From: Akkermansiaceae bacterium UBA2381
Lineage (GTDB): Bacteria; Verrucomicrobiota; Verrucomicrobiia; Verrucomicrobiales; DEV007
Assembly (NCBI GenBank): GCA_002344215.1
Contig: DDSV01000040.1
Span: 6,958 to 32,935, forward strand
Direction of reading: 5' to 3'
DNA: 25,978 nucleotides
How positions within the stretch are numbered: position 1 is the first letter of the stretch; each line of letters starts with the position of its first letter. The notes beneath the pieces are model-generated. The model was given only the letters and a program-made list of their open reading frames with translations, was not told the origin of the DNA and did not search any database. Positions 6,168 through 14,415 of this stretch are shown piece after piece. Made by a program: the position numbers and the translations under genes.

Positions 6168-8783
6168 ATGCACGACCTATCCCTCATCGCTACGATCGCC
6201 GCCTCGTTCACTGCCGCTTGGATTTTAGGGTTATTCACCCAATGGTTGCGCCTTTCTCCCATTGTCGGCTATCTCCTCGCCGGCGTGCTCATTGGACCCC
6301 ACACCCCTGGATTTGTGGGCGACATTCATATCGCGCAGCAGTTGGCGGAGGTGGGCGTGATATTGTTGATGTTCGGAGTCGGACTTCATTTTCACATGAA
6401 GGACCTACTTGCCGTGAAACGGATCGCGATCCCGGGTGCTGTCGTTCAAAGTCTCTTAGCCACGATAGCGGCAATGGGGATCTTTTCGATTTTTGGAATG
6501 CCCCTGATGACCGGTGCCGTTCTCGGTATGGCAATGGCTGTGGCAAGCACGGTGGTTCTGATGCGTGTATTGATGGACGCGAACGTGATGAACTCACCTC
6601 AGGGACACGTCGCCGTCGGGTGGTTGATCGTCGAAGATATCTTCACCGTGGTACTGTTAGTTCTGATACCAGTCTTGGGGACAAACGACGAGACAGTCAA
6701 CGACAGCAGCTCTATCGCGTGGACTCTGCTTCTCGCCTTCATCAAATTGGGCATTCTCGGAACCATCGTGCTGTGGGGAGGCTCGCGGTTGGTTCCGTGG
6801 GTCCTCGTGCGAGTCGCGCGGCTCCGGTCACGTGAGCTTTTCACCCTCACTGTTCTTGTGTTTTCTATCGCGGTCGCCGCAGCCTCTTATTTCTTCTTCG
6901 GCGCATCGATGGCTCTCGGGGCATTCCTTGCCGGGATGGTGGTAGCTCAGTCTCCGGTGAGCAGTCAAGCCGCTGCGGACGCTCTCCCCATGCGTGATGC
7001 CTTTGCGGTAATATTCTTCGTCTCAGTCGGGATGCTGTTTGATCCGGCCTTTCTTCTGCAGGAACCTTTTATGGTGGCGGCGGCTCTTGGGATCATTCTG
7101 CTTGTTAAGCCCCTCGCCGCCCTCCTCATTGTGGCGATACTCGGTCAGTCATTCCGGACAGCGCTCACGGTTGCCATCGGTCTTGCTCAGATAGGTGAAT
7201 TTTCCTTTATTCTCTCTGAGTTGGCCCGACAACATGGCCTCATGCCGGATGCAGGCCACAACGTCCTTGTTGCGGCTGCCATCATCTCCATCACGGTAAA
7301 CCCCTTGATGTTCCGTTCGCTCCCCAAGGTAGAATTGTGGGTTCGTGGACACCCCAGAATCTGGAAACTGCTCAATGGCCGTTCCGAGCGCCGTCTCTTC
7401 GCAACGGATAAAACGTCTAACTCCACCCTACCCGTTCCGGAATCAAAACGCGGGCACGCCATCGTCGTGGGGTACGGACCGGTGGGTCGGTCGGTCCATC
7501 ATGTTTTGAAAGACGCGGGGATTTCCACGGTTGTGATTGATTATAACGTGGACACAGTCTCAGCACTCAAGGCGGAGGGTCAACCTGCGATATTCGGCGA
7601 TGCCTCTAACGTTGCAATTCTTGTGGAAGCAGGAGTGAAAGAGGCAACTCACCTTGTCGTCACGCTGCCGGATGCTTCACAGCGTGCCGCCATCGTCACC
7701 GCCGGGCGGAACATGAGCACTGGCCTGCGGATAATTGTTCGCGCCCGCTATTTGCGTGAACGCGATGAATTGGAACAAATTGGAGCAACCTCAGCTGTTT
7801 TCGAAGAGGCCGAGGGTGCGATTGCTCTTGCGAGGCTCGTCCTGTCTGACACGGGCCTTCACCGTGAGGCAGCTGATCGCAAACTGAAAGAGATCCGCCT
7901 ACAACTCGTCATGGACAACATTTCAACCCTTGGCACCCAGAGGATTGCAACGGTCATGGTTCCCTGGACGCGAGTCCGCTGTCTCTCTTCGGATGCCAGT
8001 CAGCAGAAGGTGCTGTCGCAGATCGCTCAAGAGAAGGTTACCCGTTGGCCAGTCGTCGATCCAAAAAATGGGGAGCCTATCGGTTACCTTGATATCAAAG
8101 ATCTCATCGCCTTTTCGAATCATGAGGGCTGGACCCACCTCGTAAGACCGCTACAGTCGCTCGGTCCAAACGACAGCATCGGGGCCGCCCTTACCGGGAT
8201 GCGAAACCATCACGACACCATCTGCCTCGTCAGGGACCAAACAACCGTTTATGGCATCGCCACACTTGGACATATTCTGGAACATGTAGCGGGCCGTCTT
8301 GAGGACGAGAACACTCACGACGCCCCTGTTTCTTTGGTTCATGCGGTTACCCGGGGAGGAATTGTAAACCCACTGACTTCAACCTCTCGTGACCAGGCAA
8401 TCCGTGAGCTAGTTGCGGCCTTACCTCTCGAAAAATTAAACTCAACACTCAGTGGTGAACAGATCTCCGAGATGGCGATTGAGAGGGAGAATCAAATATC
8501 CACGGACATCGGCAATGGAATCGCTATCCCGCACGCACGCTGTCCCGGACTCGAATCCCCTCTCGTGGTCATCGGCCAGTCGCGAGAGGGTGTCATCTAT
8601 TCAGGACCAGAGAGCACACCGGTGCACCTCATTTTTCTTATCATCACCCCCGCCGAGTGTCCGGATACGCAGCTGGCCCTCCTGAGCCAACTGGCTCGAA
8701 TAGCCCGCAACGAATCGTTGCGAACGGCTCTTTTCAAGGCCGTTTCACCGGTGGATTTGCTAAGCCTGCTGGATCCAAACTAA
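6168..8783 (+). CDS. CPA2 cation/proton antiporter with RCK (TrkA-N), CBS-pair and PTS EIIA domains
   Basis: Residues 1-385 form a Kef/YbaL-type CPA2 exchanger with about 12 membrane segments. They include SPIVGYLLAGVLIGP (30-44), the core acidic pair IVEDIFTV (Glu156-Asp157) and AIGLAQIGEFSFILSELA. Residues 429-545 are a TrkA-N/RCK nucleotide-binding domain with GYGPVGR (435-441), the acidic end VVIDYN, and GDASN. Residues about 592-710 look like a CorC/CNNM-type CBS pair (TVMVPWTRVRCLS, RWPVVD, GYLDIKDL), which usually bind adenine nucleotides. Residues about 735-868 are a PTS EIIA type-2/nitrogen-type domain with IPHAR, giving His789 as the likely phospho-acceptor. The protein should exchange K+ or Na+ for H+ in the inner membrane. 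Gating by nucleotide and by PTS phosphorylation is inference from the domains. Kef proteins usually stop after the RCK domain, near 560-620 residues. It is monocistronic as far as visible. Confidence 0.9.
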   Translation: MHDLSLIATIAASFTAAWILGLFTQWLRLSPIVGYLLAGVLIGPHTPGFVGDIHIAQQLAEVGVILLMFGVGLHFHMKDLLAVKRIAIPGAVVQSLLATIAAMGIFSIFGMPLMTGAVLGMAMAVASTVVLMRVLMDANVMNSPQGHVAVGWLIVEDIFTVVLLVLIPVLGTNDETVNDSSSIAWTLLLAFIKLGILGTIVLWGGSRLVPWVLVRVARLRSRELFTLTVLVFSIAVAAASYFFFGASMALGAFLAGMVVAQSPVSSQAAADALPMRDAFAVIFFVSVGMLFDPAFLLQEPFMVAAALGIILLVKPLAALLIVAILGQSFRTALTVAIGLAQIGEFSFILSELARQHGLMPDAGHNVLVAAAIISITVNPLMFRSLPKVELWVRGHPRIWKLLNGRSERRLFATDKTSNSTLPVPESKRGHAIVVGYGPVGRSVHHVLKDAGISTVVIDYNVDTVSALKAEGQPAIFGDASNVAILVEAGVKEATHLVVTLPDASQRAAIVTAGRNMSTGLRIIVRARYLRERDELEQIGATSAVFEEAEGAIALARLVLSDTGLHREAADRKLKEIRLQLVMDNISTLGTQRIATVMVPWTRVRCLSSDASQQKVLSQIAQEKVTRWPVVDPKNGEPIGYLDIKDLIAFSNHEGWTHLVRPLQSLGPNDSIGAALTGMRNHHDTICLVRDQTTVYGIATLGHILEHVAGRLEDENTHDAPVSLVHAVTRGGIVNPLTSTSRDQAIRELVAALPLEKLNSTLSGEQISEMAIERENQISTDIGNGIAIPHARCPGLESPLVVIGQSREGVIYSGPESTPVHLIFLIITPAECPDTQLALLSQLARIARNESLRTALFKAVSPVDLLSLLDPN

Positions 8784-8854
8784 GTTATCCCGCAATTCGA
8801 TAGGGAACTGATTGGGAGGCCGACGGGGAACGCAATGACTTCGACCGCCCCATC

Positions 8855-9061
8855 GTGATCGCATCTCCCGTACCATCGACGCTTGCCGCTCGCCGTCGCC
8901 AGAGACTCGCTACTAAGCTCCTGATTGCATCCGCCGACAGTTCTCATTTTATTGAACCTCAGATGACCCACTACGATTCCGTCTCGAGTATCCTCCAGGG
9001 AAAGGAACTTGGATTACTGAGCGCCGCACATCTCAGAGAATACTTCTCCCCGATTCTTTGA
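8855..9061 (+). CDS. Small hypothetical ORF, possibly a C-terminal relic
   Basis: A GTG-started frame of 68 residues follows the antiporter by 71 bases. The frame is already open upstream of the GTG (DFDRPIVIASPVPST reads smoothly), back to a stop about 30 codons earlier. The composition is ordinary (KLLIASADSSHF, LLSAAHLREYF). I do not recognise the family. It may be the tail of a lost gene displaced by the IS-associated rearrangement next door, or a short real protein. Confidence 0.3.
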   Translation: MIASPVPSTLAARRRQRLATKLLIASADSSHFIEPQMTHYDSVSSILQGKELGLLSAAHLREYFSPIL

Positions 9062-9080
9062 TTCCCCGATTTACGCGGTT

Positions 9081-9151
9081 TCAAGCGCTCGACTCTGGGT
9101 CTGCATTTTGCAGGATCTTACCGAAGGTCTCGTTGGCTGATATAATTGAGA
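9081..9151 (-). pseudogene. Short gene fragment downstream of the IS end
   Basis: Just outside the IS end, the minus strand reads ISIISANETFGKILQNAD...SSA and then a TGA stop at 9081-9083. This looks like the C-terminal tail of a gene interrupted by the element. It could belong to the same gene as the fragment on the far side (10076-10480), which has the same orientation. The fragment is too short for a family call. Confidence 0.3.
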
Positions 9152-10076
9152 TGCCACTGATTTTTGGACCGGTGTGGTTTAGTTGAGTGAGTGAAATCGG
9201 GCCTCGAATTGATCCAGGGTCTTGTAGTCGAGAGAAGAGTGTCTGCGGTGGGTGTTGTAGTAGGATTCGATGTAGGCGAAGAGCTCGGTGCGGGCGTCGT
9301 TCCCGTCGAGGAAGCATCCGCCTTGGAGCATCTCCGCTTTGAGTGTGCCGATGAACGATTCGGTCCAGGCATTGTGGTAGAGATTGGCTCTCGCCGACAT
9401 GCTCTGCAGGGCTCCGGCTTGCGCGAGTTGAGCGCGGAAGAGTCGGCTGCCGTATTGACTGCCGCGATCGCTGTGGAAGATGAAACCGGGCTGCGGGCGG
9501 CGCGATTTATACCCCTGTCGAAAGGCTTCAGCCACAAGATCGGCGCGGAGGTGATCGGCGAGGGCCCATCCGACGATGCGACGGGAACACAGGTCGATAA
9601 CAACGGCGAGGTAGTGCCATCCGGACGTGGTCGGAATGAAGGTGATGTCACCTGCCCAGACGGTGTCGGGGATAGCCGGAAGGCCTGCCTCGAGAAGACG
9701 GTTAGGCGAAGGTTTATCGGCTTTGCCATCGCTGGTCCTCGGCACGTAGGTTCTCGGCTGGATTGCTTTGAGACCCCGCTCGGCCATGAGACGGCGCACC
9801 CGGGTTTGACAGCAGGCAATGCCATCTTCGAGGAGATCCTGGTAAATCCTCCGGTAACCATAGCGGCGGCGGTGATGTCGAAATATCCGATCGATTCGCT
9901 CACCGATGTCGCGGTCGGAGAGTTCCGTCGCTGTGGGCGTGGCCGCGTGGTAGTAGATGCTACGGGGAAGCCCAAGCACTTTGCAGATCGAGCGAATGCC
10001 GTATCCGGTGTCGAGGTGGATCCGGGCTATCATTTCGCGGAGTTGTGCGGGTTTTTGGTCCCGAGGATATCGGTTG
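9152..10076 (-). mobile_element. Partial IS3-family insertion sequence, orfA end missing
   Basis: The transposase-stop end is recognisable: TGCCACTGATTTTTGGACCG from 9152 looks like an IS3-family terminal inverted repeat, with TG at the tip and an AT-rich inner block. No complementary copy is visible on the other side. Near 10070-10085 the sequence changes abruptly from transposase code to an unrelated protein frame, and there is no orfA. The element is therefore truncated at its upstream end and probably immobile. The exact junction cannot be fixed by eye. Confidence 0.7.
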
Positions 10077-10105
10077 CGGTGGCGAGGATCTTTCCATTCA
10101 CCCAA
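9179..10105 (-). CDS. IS3-family transposase OrfB (DDE integrase core)
   Basis: IS3 OrfB supplies the catalytic half of the OrfAB transposase. Visible parts: an N-terminal helical segment (SICKVLGLPRSIYYH), the YGYRRIYQDLLEDG block, and an rve-type RNase H core with the DDE triad. These are Asp in WAGDITFIPT, Asp in FHSDRGSQYGS and Glu in AWTESFIGTLKAEM, with 59 residues between the aspartates and 35 between the second Asp and Glu, the classic D-35-E spacing. The end (YIESYYNTHRRHSSL) is typical. The annotated TTG start at 10105 lies in the neighbouring pseudogene; true IS code begins near residue 10-12. With OrfA and one terminal repeat missing, the protein may be made but has no complete element to move. 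Confidence 0.8.
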   Translation of the reverse strand: MGEWKDPRHRNRYPRDQKPAQLREMIARIHLDTGYGIRSICKVLGLPRSIYYHAATPTATELSDRDIGERIDRIFRHHRRRYGYRRIYQDLLEDGIACCQTRVRRLMAERGLKAIQPRTYVPRTSDGKADKPSPNRLLEAGLPAIPDTVWAGDITFIPTTSGWHYLAVVIDLCSRRIVGWALADHLRADLVAEAFRQGYKSRRPQPGFIFHSDRGSQYGSRLFRAQLAQAGALQSMSARANLYHNAWTESFIGTLKAEMLQGGCFLDGNDARTELFAYIESYYNTHRRHSSLDYKTLDQFEARFHSLN

Positions 10106-10480
10106 AGTGTGAGATCAACGCCTTGAGCGGCGAAGACAGTGTCCATGATCGGGGAGGCCGCCTCGCTTGGAACTATCGCCAGGGCCAGGTGGTCCCTGGC
10201 GGTTCCTTTTAGGAAAGATATGTCGCTGTCTCCCTTCTCTCCCACGTCGCCGAGATAGATGCCATCACTCCTGTTGGAGCGCAGTCGGATACTGACTGTG
10301 CCGCGATGACGCACTTTGAGGGCGACGTCCTTTAGAGTTTGTCCGGGGAGGTGCGGTTCACCACAAATCGCGTGGCGTCCCTGATGCCTGCATTGTTTCT
10401 TGCAAACGGCGCTTTTGCCCCGGCTTCCAAGCCTCCAATTGCCACCCGTAATTTCTCGCAAGTCTCTATTAGTGTACGAG
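10076..10480 (-). pseudogene. Frameshifted fragment of a LamG/DUF1080-like protein, cut by the IS
   Basis: Two minus-strand frames join into one protein-like sequence. The upstream frame gives CEKLRVAIGGLEAGAKAPF...RDATRFVVNRTSPDKL and hits a stop near 10331. The next frame continues as LKDVALKVRHRGTVSIRLRS...SDGIYLGDVGEKGDSD...GTARDHL...GVDLTLWVNGKILATATD and ends where IS sequence begins. The LTLWVNGKILATATD tail resembles concanavalin-like/DUF1080-type domains common in PVC bacteria; that family call is tentative. One indel near 10331 and the IS junction make this a broken gene. No start codon can be assigned upstream of about 10480. Confidence 0.5.
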
Positions 10481-11115
10481 ATAAAATAATTAGTTCCGAG
10501 TGGAACAGTGAATGCGATGATCGAACCTTCGGTTACACTCTTGCGTCCCCCACACCGCAACTCACTGATTCCCGAATGAAACGAACTCAAATACTCTATT
10601 CTCGTATGCACTGGCGGGGAGTTATCACATCCATCACTCAAGTTGCCGCGGATGCAGCCTAGCTCGATGTCTCCTGGAAATAATCCCCTGAGTCGGCTTC
10701 GCAATCACCTTCGGATTGGCTAGGGGAACACCGTGTCCATTTCGATCAGCTTGTCGCTTCGGTGGGAGATTACGCGAATCTGTGACAACCATAACAATGG
10801 GAGGTTAGAGCAAGGTCAGACTTCTTGCGATGGATCGGGTGATCATCACTCCGTGCCGCATGCGAAGACCCGAAAAGCAGTCAAGATCAAGAGACCCGCG
10901 ACAATGCCGACGCAGAGAAAATGACTCGATATAATTTGCCAAACAGTGTGATGCCAATAATTCCCCCGGCCTCAGTCCCCTTGAATCCAGTCATTTTGGG
11001 TGTGTCGCGGGAGGTTTTTTCATCGGAGCGAATTGCAGAAAATTCTGCCCTGGAAAAACATGGCTAGGTCGAGGAATGTGTTGCTGACCGTGATTTGTTG
11101 TTTTGTCGTGTCTTC
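10481..11115. other. Gene-poor stretch before the methyltransferase
   Basis: No intact gene is convincing here. The only protein-like signal is a frameshifted minus-strand membrane ORF at 10846-10994, listed separately. No clear promoter was found for the methyltransferase gene. Confidence 0.4.
10846..10994 (-). pseudogene. Possible decayed small membrane protein
   Basis: From an ATG at 10994 the minus strand reads MTGFKGTEAGGIIGITLFGK...YRVIF. A stop closes that frame at 10887, but an adjacent frame continues with LCVGIVAGLLILTAFRVFACGTE and stops at 10846. Joined by one frameshift near 10910-10925, they give a protein of about 50 residues with two hydrophobic segments. No ribosome-binding site is evident. 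The family is unknown, and a chance combination cannot be excluded. Confidence 0.25.
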
Positions 11116-11778
11116 ATGAGTTTTGACCGGCTGGCCCCTTTTTACCGCGGCATGGAGCTTTTCACTGCGGGCGGAAAACTGCAGCGTTGCCGTATGGCCT
11201 TTCTCAATGATATCCCTCCCCCCGCTAAAATCCTGTTAGTCGGGGAAGGCCACGGCCGCTTCCTGCCGGAGTGTGTTCGATGCTTTCCAGAAGCAGAGAT
11301 CGTGATTTTGGACATCAGCGCGAAGTTGTTGAAAATCGCACGCAGCAAGGTGGATTCGGATCGTGTGGAATTCATCCACACCGATTTCCTCCAATGGAAC
11401 GGATCACCGTCAGGATTCGACTTGATCGTCACAAACTTTTTCCTCGATTGTTTCACTGCGGACCAACTCACCCTTGTCATTTCAAAACTCGGGGATCTCG
11501 CCACGCCGGACGCGCAGTGGTGGTTAGCTGATTTCGAGATTGCCCCCACTCCGCTCGCTGGATTGCGCAGCCGGCTGATCATCGGGATGCTCTACATCTT
11601 CTTCCGGCTGGTCACCGGCCTGGAGGCACGCACGCTCATCCCGCCTGAGGGAGATTTGGAAAAAGCAGGTTTCTTCCTATACCGCCGGCAAACCTACGAC
11701 TGGGGCCTCCTGAAAAGCGAGTGGTGGCGGCGGAATAGTCAAAACCTGCAGCGGCGCACTGAGACCTTAGCCAATTGA
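11116..11778 (+). CDS. Class I SAM-dependent methyltransferase
   Basis: I prefer the ATG at 11116 over a TTG at 11095 because MSFDRLAPFYRGMELFTAG is a common opening of this family. The S-adenosylmethionine fold is clear: motif I ILLVGEGHGRFLPE (about 39-52), acidic Asp66 in EIVILDIS at the end of strand 2, IHTDFLQW for motif II, and FDLIVTNFFLDCF for strand 4. The C-terminal half has a hydrophobic stretch (IIGMLYIFFRLVTGL), so the protein may touch the membrane or bind a lipid-like substrate. The substrate cannot be read. It stands alone, convergent with the MgtC/DUF4010 gene 100 bases downstream. Confidence 0.8.
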   Translation: MSFDRLAPFYRGMELFTAGGKLQRCRMAFLNDIPPPAKILLVGEGHGRFLPECVRCFPEAEIVILDISAKLLKIARSKVDSDRVEFIHTDFLQWNGSPSGFDLIVTNFFLDCFTADQLTLVISKLGDLATPDAQWWLADFEIAPTPLAGLRSRLIIGMLYIFFRLVTGLEARTLIPPEGDLEKAGFFLYRRQTYDWGLLKSEWWRRNSQNLQRRTETLAN

Positions 11779-11878
11779 TGAGCGCCCGGTAGACCTTCGT
11801 CCTATGTCGGACCTTTCAGTTGCTCATTCTGTGCAATCTCGGTGGCTATACCAGTTTCGTCGATGATAGAGCGGTCCG

Positions 11879-13129
11879 TCAAACCGGCCAGAAAAAGAGT
11901 ATCGCGAGCCCCGTCGCAAAGGCCAATCCGAAGACCGGCACGATTCGAAGTAGTATCGTTTTCCCGCCGACGAAGGCCACGATTCCCGCCTTAAAGACCA
12001 GATTGGCGAGCGCTGCGATGAGGATGACTCGCCATCCTGTCATGAGATCAAGTGAGCCCTTGTTCATCAGCTCGGCCGTGGAAAGAGTGATTGCATCCAT
12101 ATCTGTTAGTCCGGAAACGATCGCGACAGCATAGAGCCCCGAAGAGCCGAAGTGCTCCTTTGTCGCGGCGACCCCGATCAGGACGACGATATACAGAAGG
12201 CCGAATATGATCGCTGACCTCATCCCCGCCGGATTCGCCGGGGGATCGAGATGGACAACCTCATCAGAGCGTTTTCGATAGAGGATAAAAGTGAGCAGCC
12301 CGAAGACGACCAGAAATGCGACAATCGGCGGGGCCGTCGTGAGGATGTCTTTGCCGTTAACCAAGGCCATCTCCACGAGCACGCGGATCACCGAAACGAC
12401 CGACGCGATAGTCACGATCAGCGCGGCGGCGGTGGCGTGGCTTGAATCATTCCGACCAAAACGCGAGGCGGATGCTGTCGTCGCCGTGCTCGAGACAATG
12501 CCCCCGAGGAGGCCGCTGAGAAAGGTCCCCACCCGGCTGTCCACCACGCGATAAGTGAGATAACCTGCGAGTCCGATCCCGACGATGAGCACGACCATGA
12601 GCCACGCCTTGAAGGGATTGATCACATCGTAGGGCCCAAAGGTGTTATTCGGAAGAACCGGGAGGACCACTAGGGTGATGAGAACAAACTGCATCATCGC
12701 ACGCACGTCGTCGGAACCGAGTCCGCGCACAAACTGATGCATCGGTGCCTTGTAATAGAGCAGCAGCGCCGTTACCCCGGCGAATATGACCGCCGGGGCT
12801 GAATCGTTTTCGAAATCGGAGAGGTATGCTCCGATGCCGATGACGAGCAGCGCCGCTATTTCGGTCGTCGCGCCAATCCCCTTCTCGGGGGTCCTCCGGG
12901 AATCCAGCACATTTCCAACCGAGAGGATCGCCGCCAGAAAAAGGATCCCGGCAACGACGACCCATCCACCGTGGTCGATCCCGAGCAAGCCGATGACATA
13001 GCCCGCGAGAGCAATGAGGGCGAATGTTCGAATGCCGGCCGGCCCTTCCTTGACCCTCTCCCGCTGCAATCCGATGAGCAATCCGATCGCCAGCACGAGG
13101 CCTGGGCGTAAATAGGTTTCAGAATTCAT
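11879..13129 (-). CDS. MgtC/SapB-type membrane protein with DUF4010
   Basis: The 416-residue protein is almost entirely membrane-spanning. The N-terminal part carries the MgtC signature: GLVLAIGLLIGLQRER (about 9-24) followed by GPAGIRTFALIALAGYVIGLLG. The remainder matches DUF4010, with helices such as FVLITLVVLPVLPNN, GLLGGIVSSTATTASASRFG and IVSGLTDMDAITLSTAELM. MgtC proteins are linked to magnesium limitation and virulence, but the function of the longer MgtC-DUF4010 proteins is not established, and transport is an inference. It lies 215 bases downstream of the phosphodiesterase pair on the same strand, and is probably a separate unit given that gap. Confidence 0.85.
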   Translation of the reverse strand: MNSETYLRPGLVLAIGLLIGLQRERVKEGPAGIRTFALIALAGYVIGLLGIDHGGWVVVAGILFLAAILSVGNVLDSRRTPEKGIGATTEIAALLVIGIGAYLSDFENDSAPAVIFAGVTALLLYYKAPMHQFVRGLGSDDVRAMMQFVLITLVVLPVLPNNTFGPYDVINPFKAWLMVVLIVGIGLAGYLTYRVVDSRVGTFLSGLLGGIVSSTATTASASRFGRNDSSHATAAALIVTIASVVSVIRVLVEMALVNGKDILTTAPPIVAFLVVFGLLTFILYRKRSDEVVHLDPPANPAGMRSAIIFGLLYIVVLIGVAATKEHFGSSGLYAVAIVSGLTDMDAITLSTAELMNKGSLDLMTGWRVILIAALANLVFKAGIVAFVGGKTILLRIVPVFGLAFATGLAILFFWPV

Positions 13130-13344
13130 GGCTTGACCGAAAAGCTGAGGTTTAGCTGGCTGGATAATCGACAGATTTGTGTTACCAAGACGAATGGCAC
13201 TCGGTTAAACCGCCCCCTCCTTCATACTTCTTGTGGCCCCACCCGCAGACGGTCTTGGGTGAGAGGTGGTTCGACAGAACCATACTCCACATCTACGCCT
13301 TCAAGTTCACCAAATACGATACGCGGTATTTCGTGCCGCTCCGT

Positions 13345-14415
13345 TCACGGCGCATCGCCCAACGTCAGATCCTGAGCCGAGTTGATAGTCGATCCGGGGA
13401 TGGGTGGGAGCCTCAGGAGACTGAGACACAGATTCCCGGCATCACCGTTGCGAATGGGCTGATACGACTGGGTATAGGCAGGGTTTTCCTTTCCAGGATC
13501 TTCACGCGCAGACGTATTGATCGAGTAGAGATCGGTTCCAGCTTTCACCCCGGGACCCCAAGTGTAAAAGGGGATTGAAAAGTTTTCGTGCTCTTTGGAC
13601 TCACCGTGACCTTTGGTGGCCGTGAGACCTCCGTGGTCCGCAGTGAGCACGATCCAGGTATCGCCTTTCAGGGTCGGGGATGCCTCGATCCCGGCGATCA
13701 GTTGACCCAGCAATCCATCCACCTTCCGTAGCGCTTCCATGTAGGGAGTGCCAGTTGCAAGAATCCAGCCTTCGGCGTGACCTGCGCTGTCGCAGTTTCG
13801 CAAGTGCAGCATCGTGAGATCGGCGGGTTTCACTGCCAGGTCGGAGAGGAGCGACGTCATCAGGGCGCTAGTATCCTCGTTGATGACGACGTGATCGATC
13901 TTGTCCCGGCCATTGTCTTCGTCGGTTTTGTCTTCGGCACCCATGCTCGCGTCGAAGCTGAGATCGTAGAGGGAGAATTTTGATTTCGAAGCGTAGAGGG
14001 CGGTCGCGAATCCGTTGTCGTGAGCCACGTCGAACATCGATGCCACATAGCTCTTGCGATTGCGGTGCAGATTCTGCCCCAGTTTCGGATCACCATTGCT
14101 GATCCAGTTGTGACCTTCGGAACCGACGACGCCCCGGCTCGTGACCATGCAGGTGTGGTTTGGCAGTGTGATCGTGTAGACCTTGTCCGTACGCGCATTC
14201 GACGTGAAGGCTCCTTCACGGCGCAACCGGTGAAAAGTGGGGGCGCCCTCCGGACCCAGCACATCGACCGCATCCGGTCTCATGCCATCCACGCTGATGA
14301 AAATGACCCTTCCGGCCTCGGCTGGGAGAGTTGCGAAGAGTGTCGCGAGCAAAGGGATGAAGTAGGTGATTGTCAGAGGATTGGTTTTCATGGGCATCGG
14401 TTGTAGTCCGATCAT
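13345..14415 (-). CDS. Secreted type I phosphodiesterase/nucleotide pyrophosphatase-like protein
   Basis: This is an alkaline-phosphatase-superfamily enzyme related to NPP phosphodiesterases, with two metal ions and a threonine nucleophile. Visible parts: a signal peptide after the internal ATG at 14391 (MKTNPLTITYF...PAEA), first metal Asp in VIFISVDGMRPDAV, nucleophile region YTITLPNHTCMVTSR, CDSAGHAEG, TADHGG, and a late His in GHGESKEH. The ATG at 14415 overlaps the stop of the preceding gene by four bases (ATGA), so expression is probably translationally coupled. The 14391 start gives a more normal signal peptide. The substrate (nucleotides, phosphodiesters or phosphonates) is unknown. 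Together with its neighbour it forms a divergent tandem pair. Confidence 0.83.
   Translation of the reverse strand: MIGLQPMPMKTNPLTITYFIPLLATLFATLPAEAGRVIFISVDGMRPDAVDVLGPEGAPTFHRLRREGAFTSNARTDKVYTITLPNHTCMVTSRGVVGSEGHNWISNGDPKLGQNLHRNRKSYVASMFDVAHDNGFATALYASKSKFSLYDLSFDASMGAEDKTDEDNGRDKIDHVVINEDTSALMTSLLSDLAVKPADLTMLHLRNCDSAGHAEGWILATGTPYMEALRKVDGLLGQLIAGIEASPTLKGDTWIVLTADHGGLTATKGHGESKEHENFSIPFYTWGPGVKAGTDLYSINTSAREDPGKENPAYTQSYQPIRNGDAGNLCLSLLRLPPIPGSTINSAQDLTLGDAP

Noticed and set aside
9191..10126. 311-residue plus-strand frame over the IS element
   Set aside because: Antisense of a transposase with complete DDE motifs.
13177..13578. 133-residue plus-strand frame between the DUF4010 and phosphodiesterase genes
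   Set aside because: Half overlaps the phosphodiesterase gene in antisense; the rest shows no family and no ribosome site.
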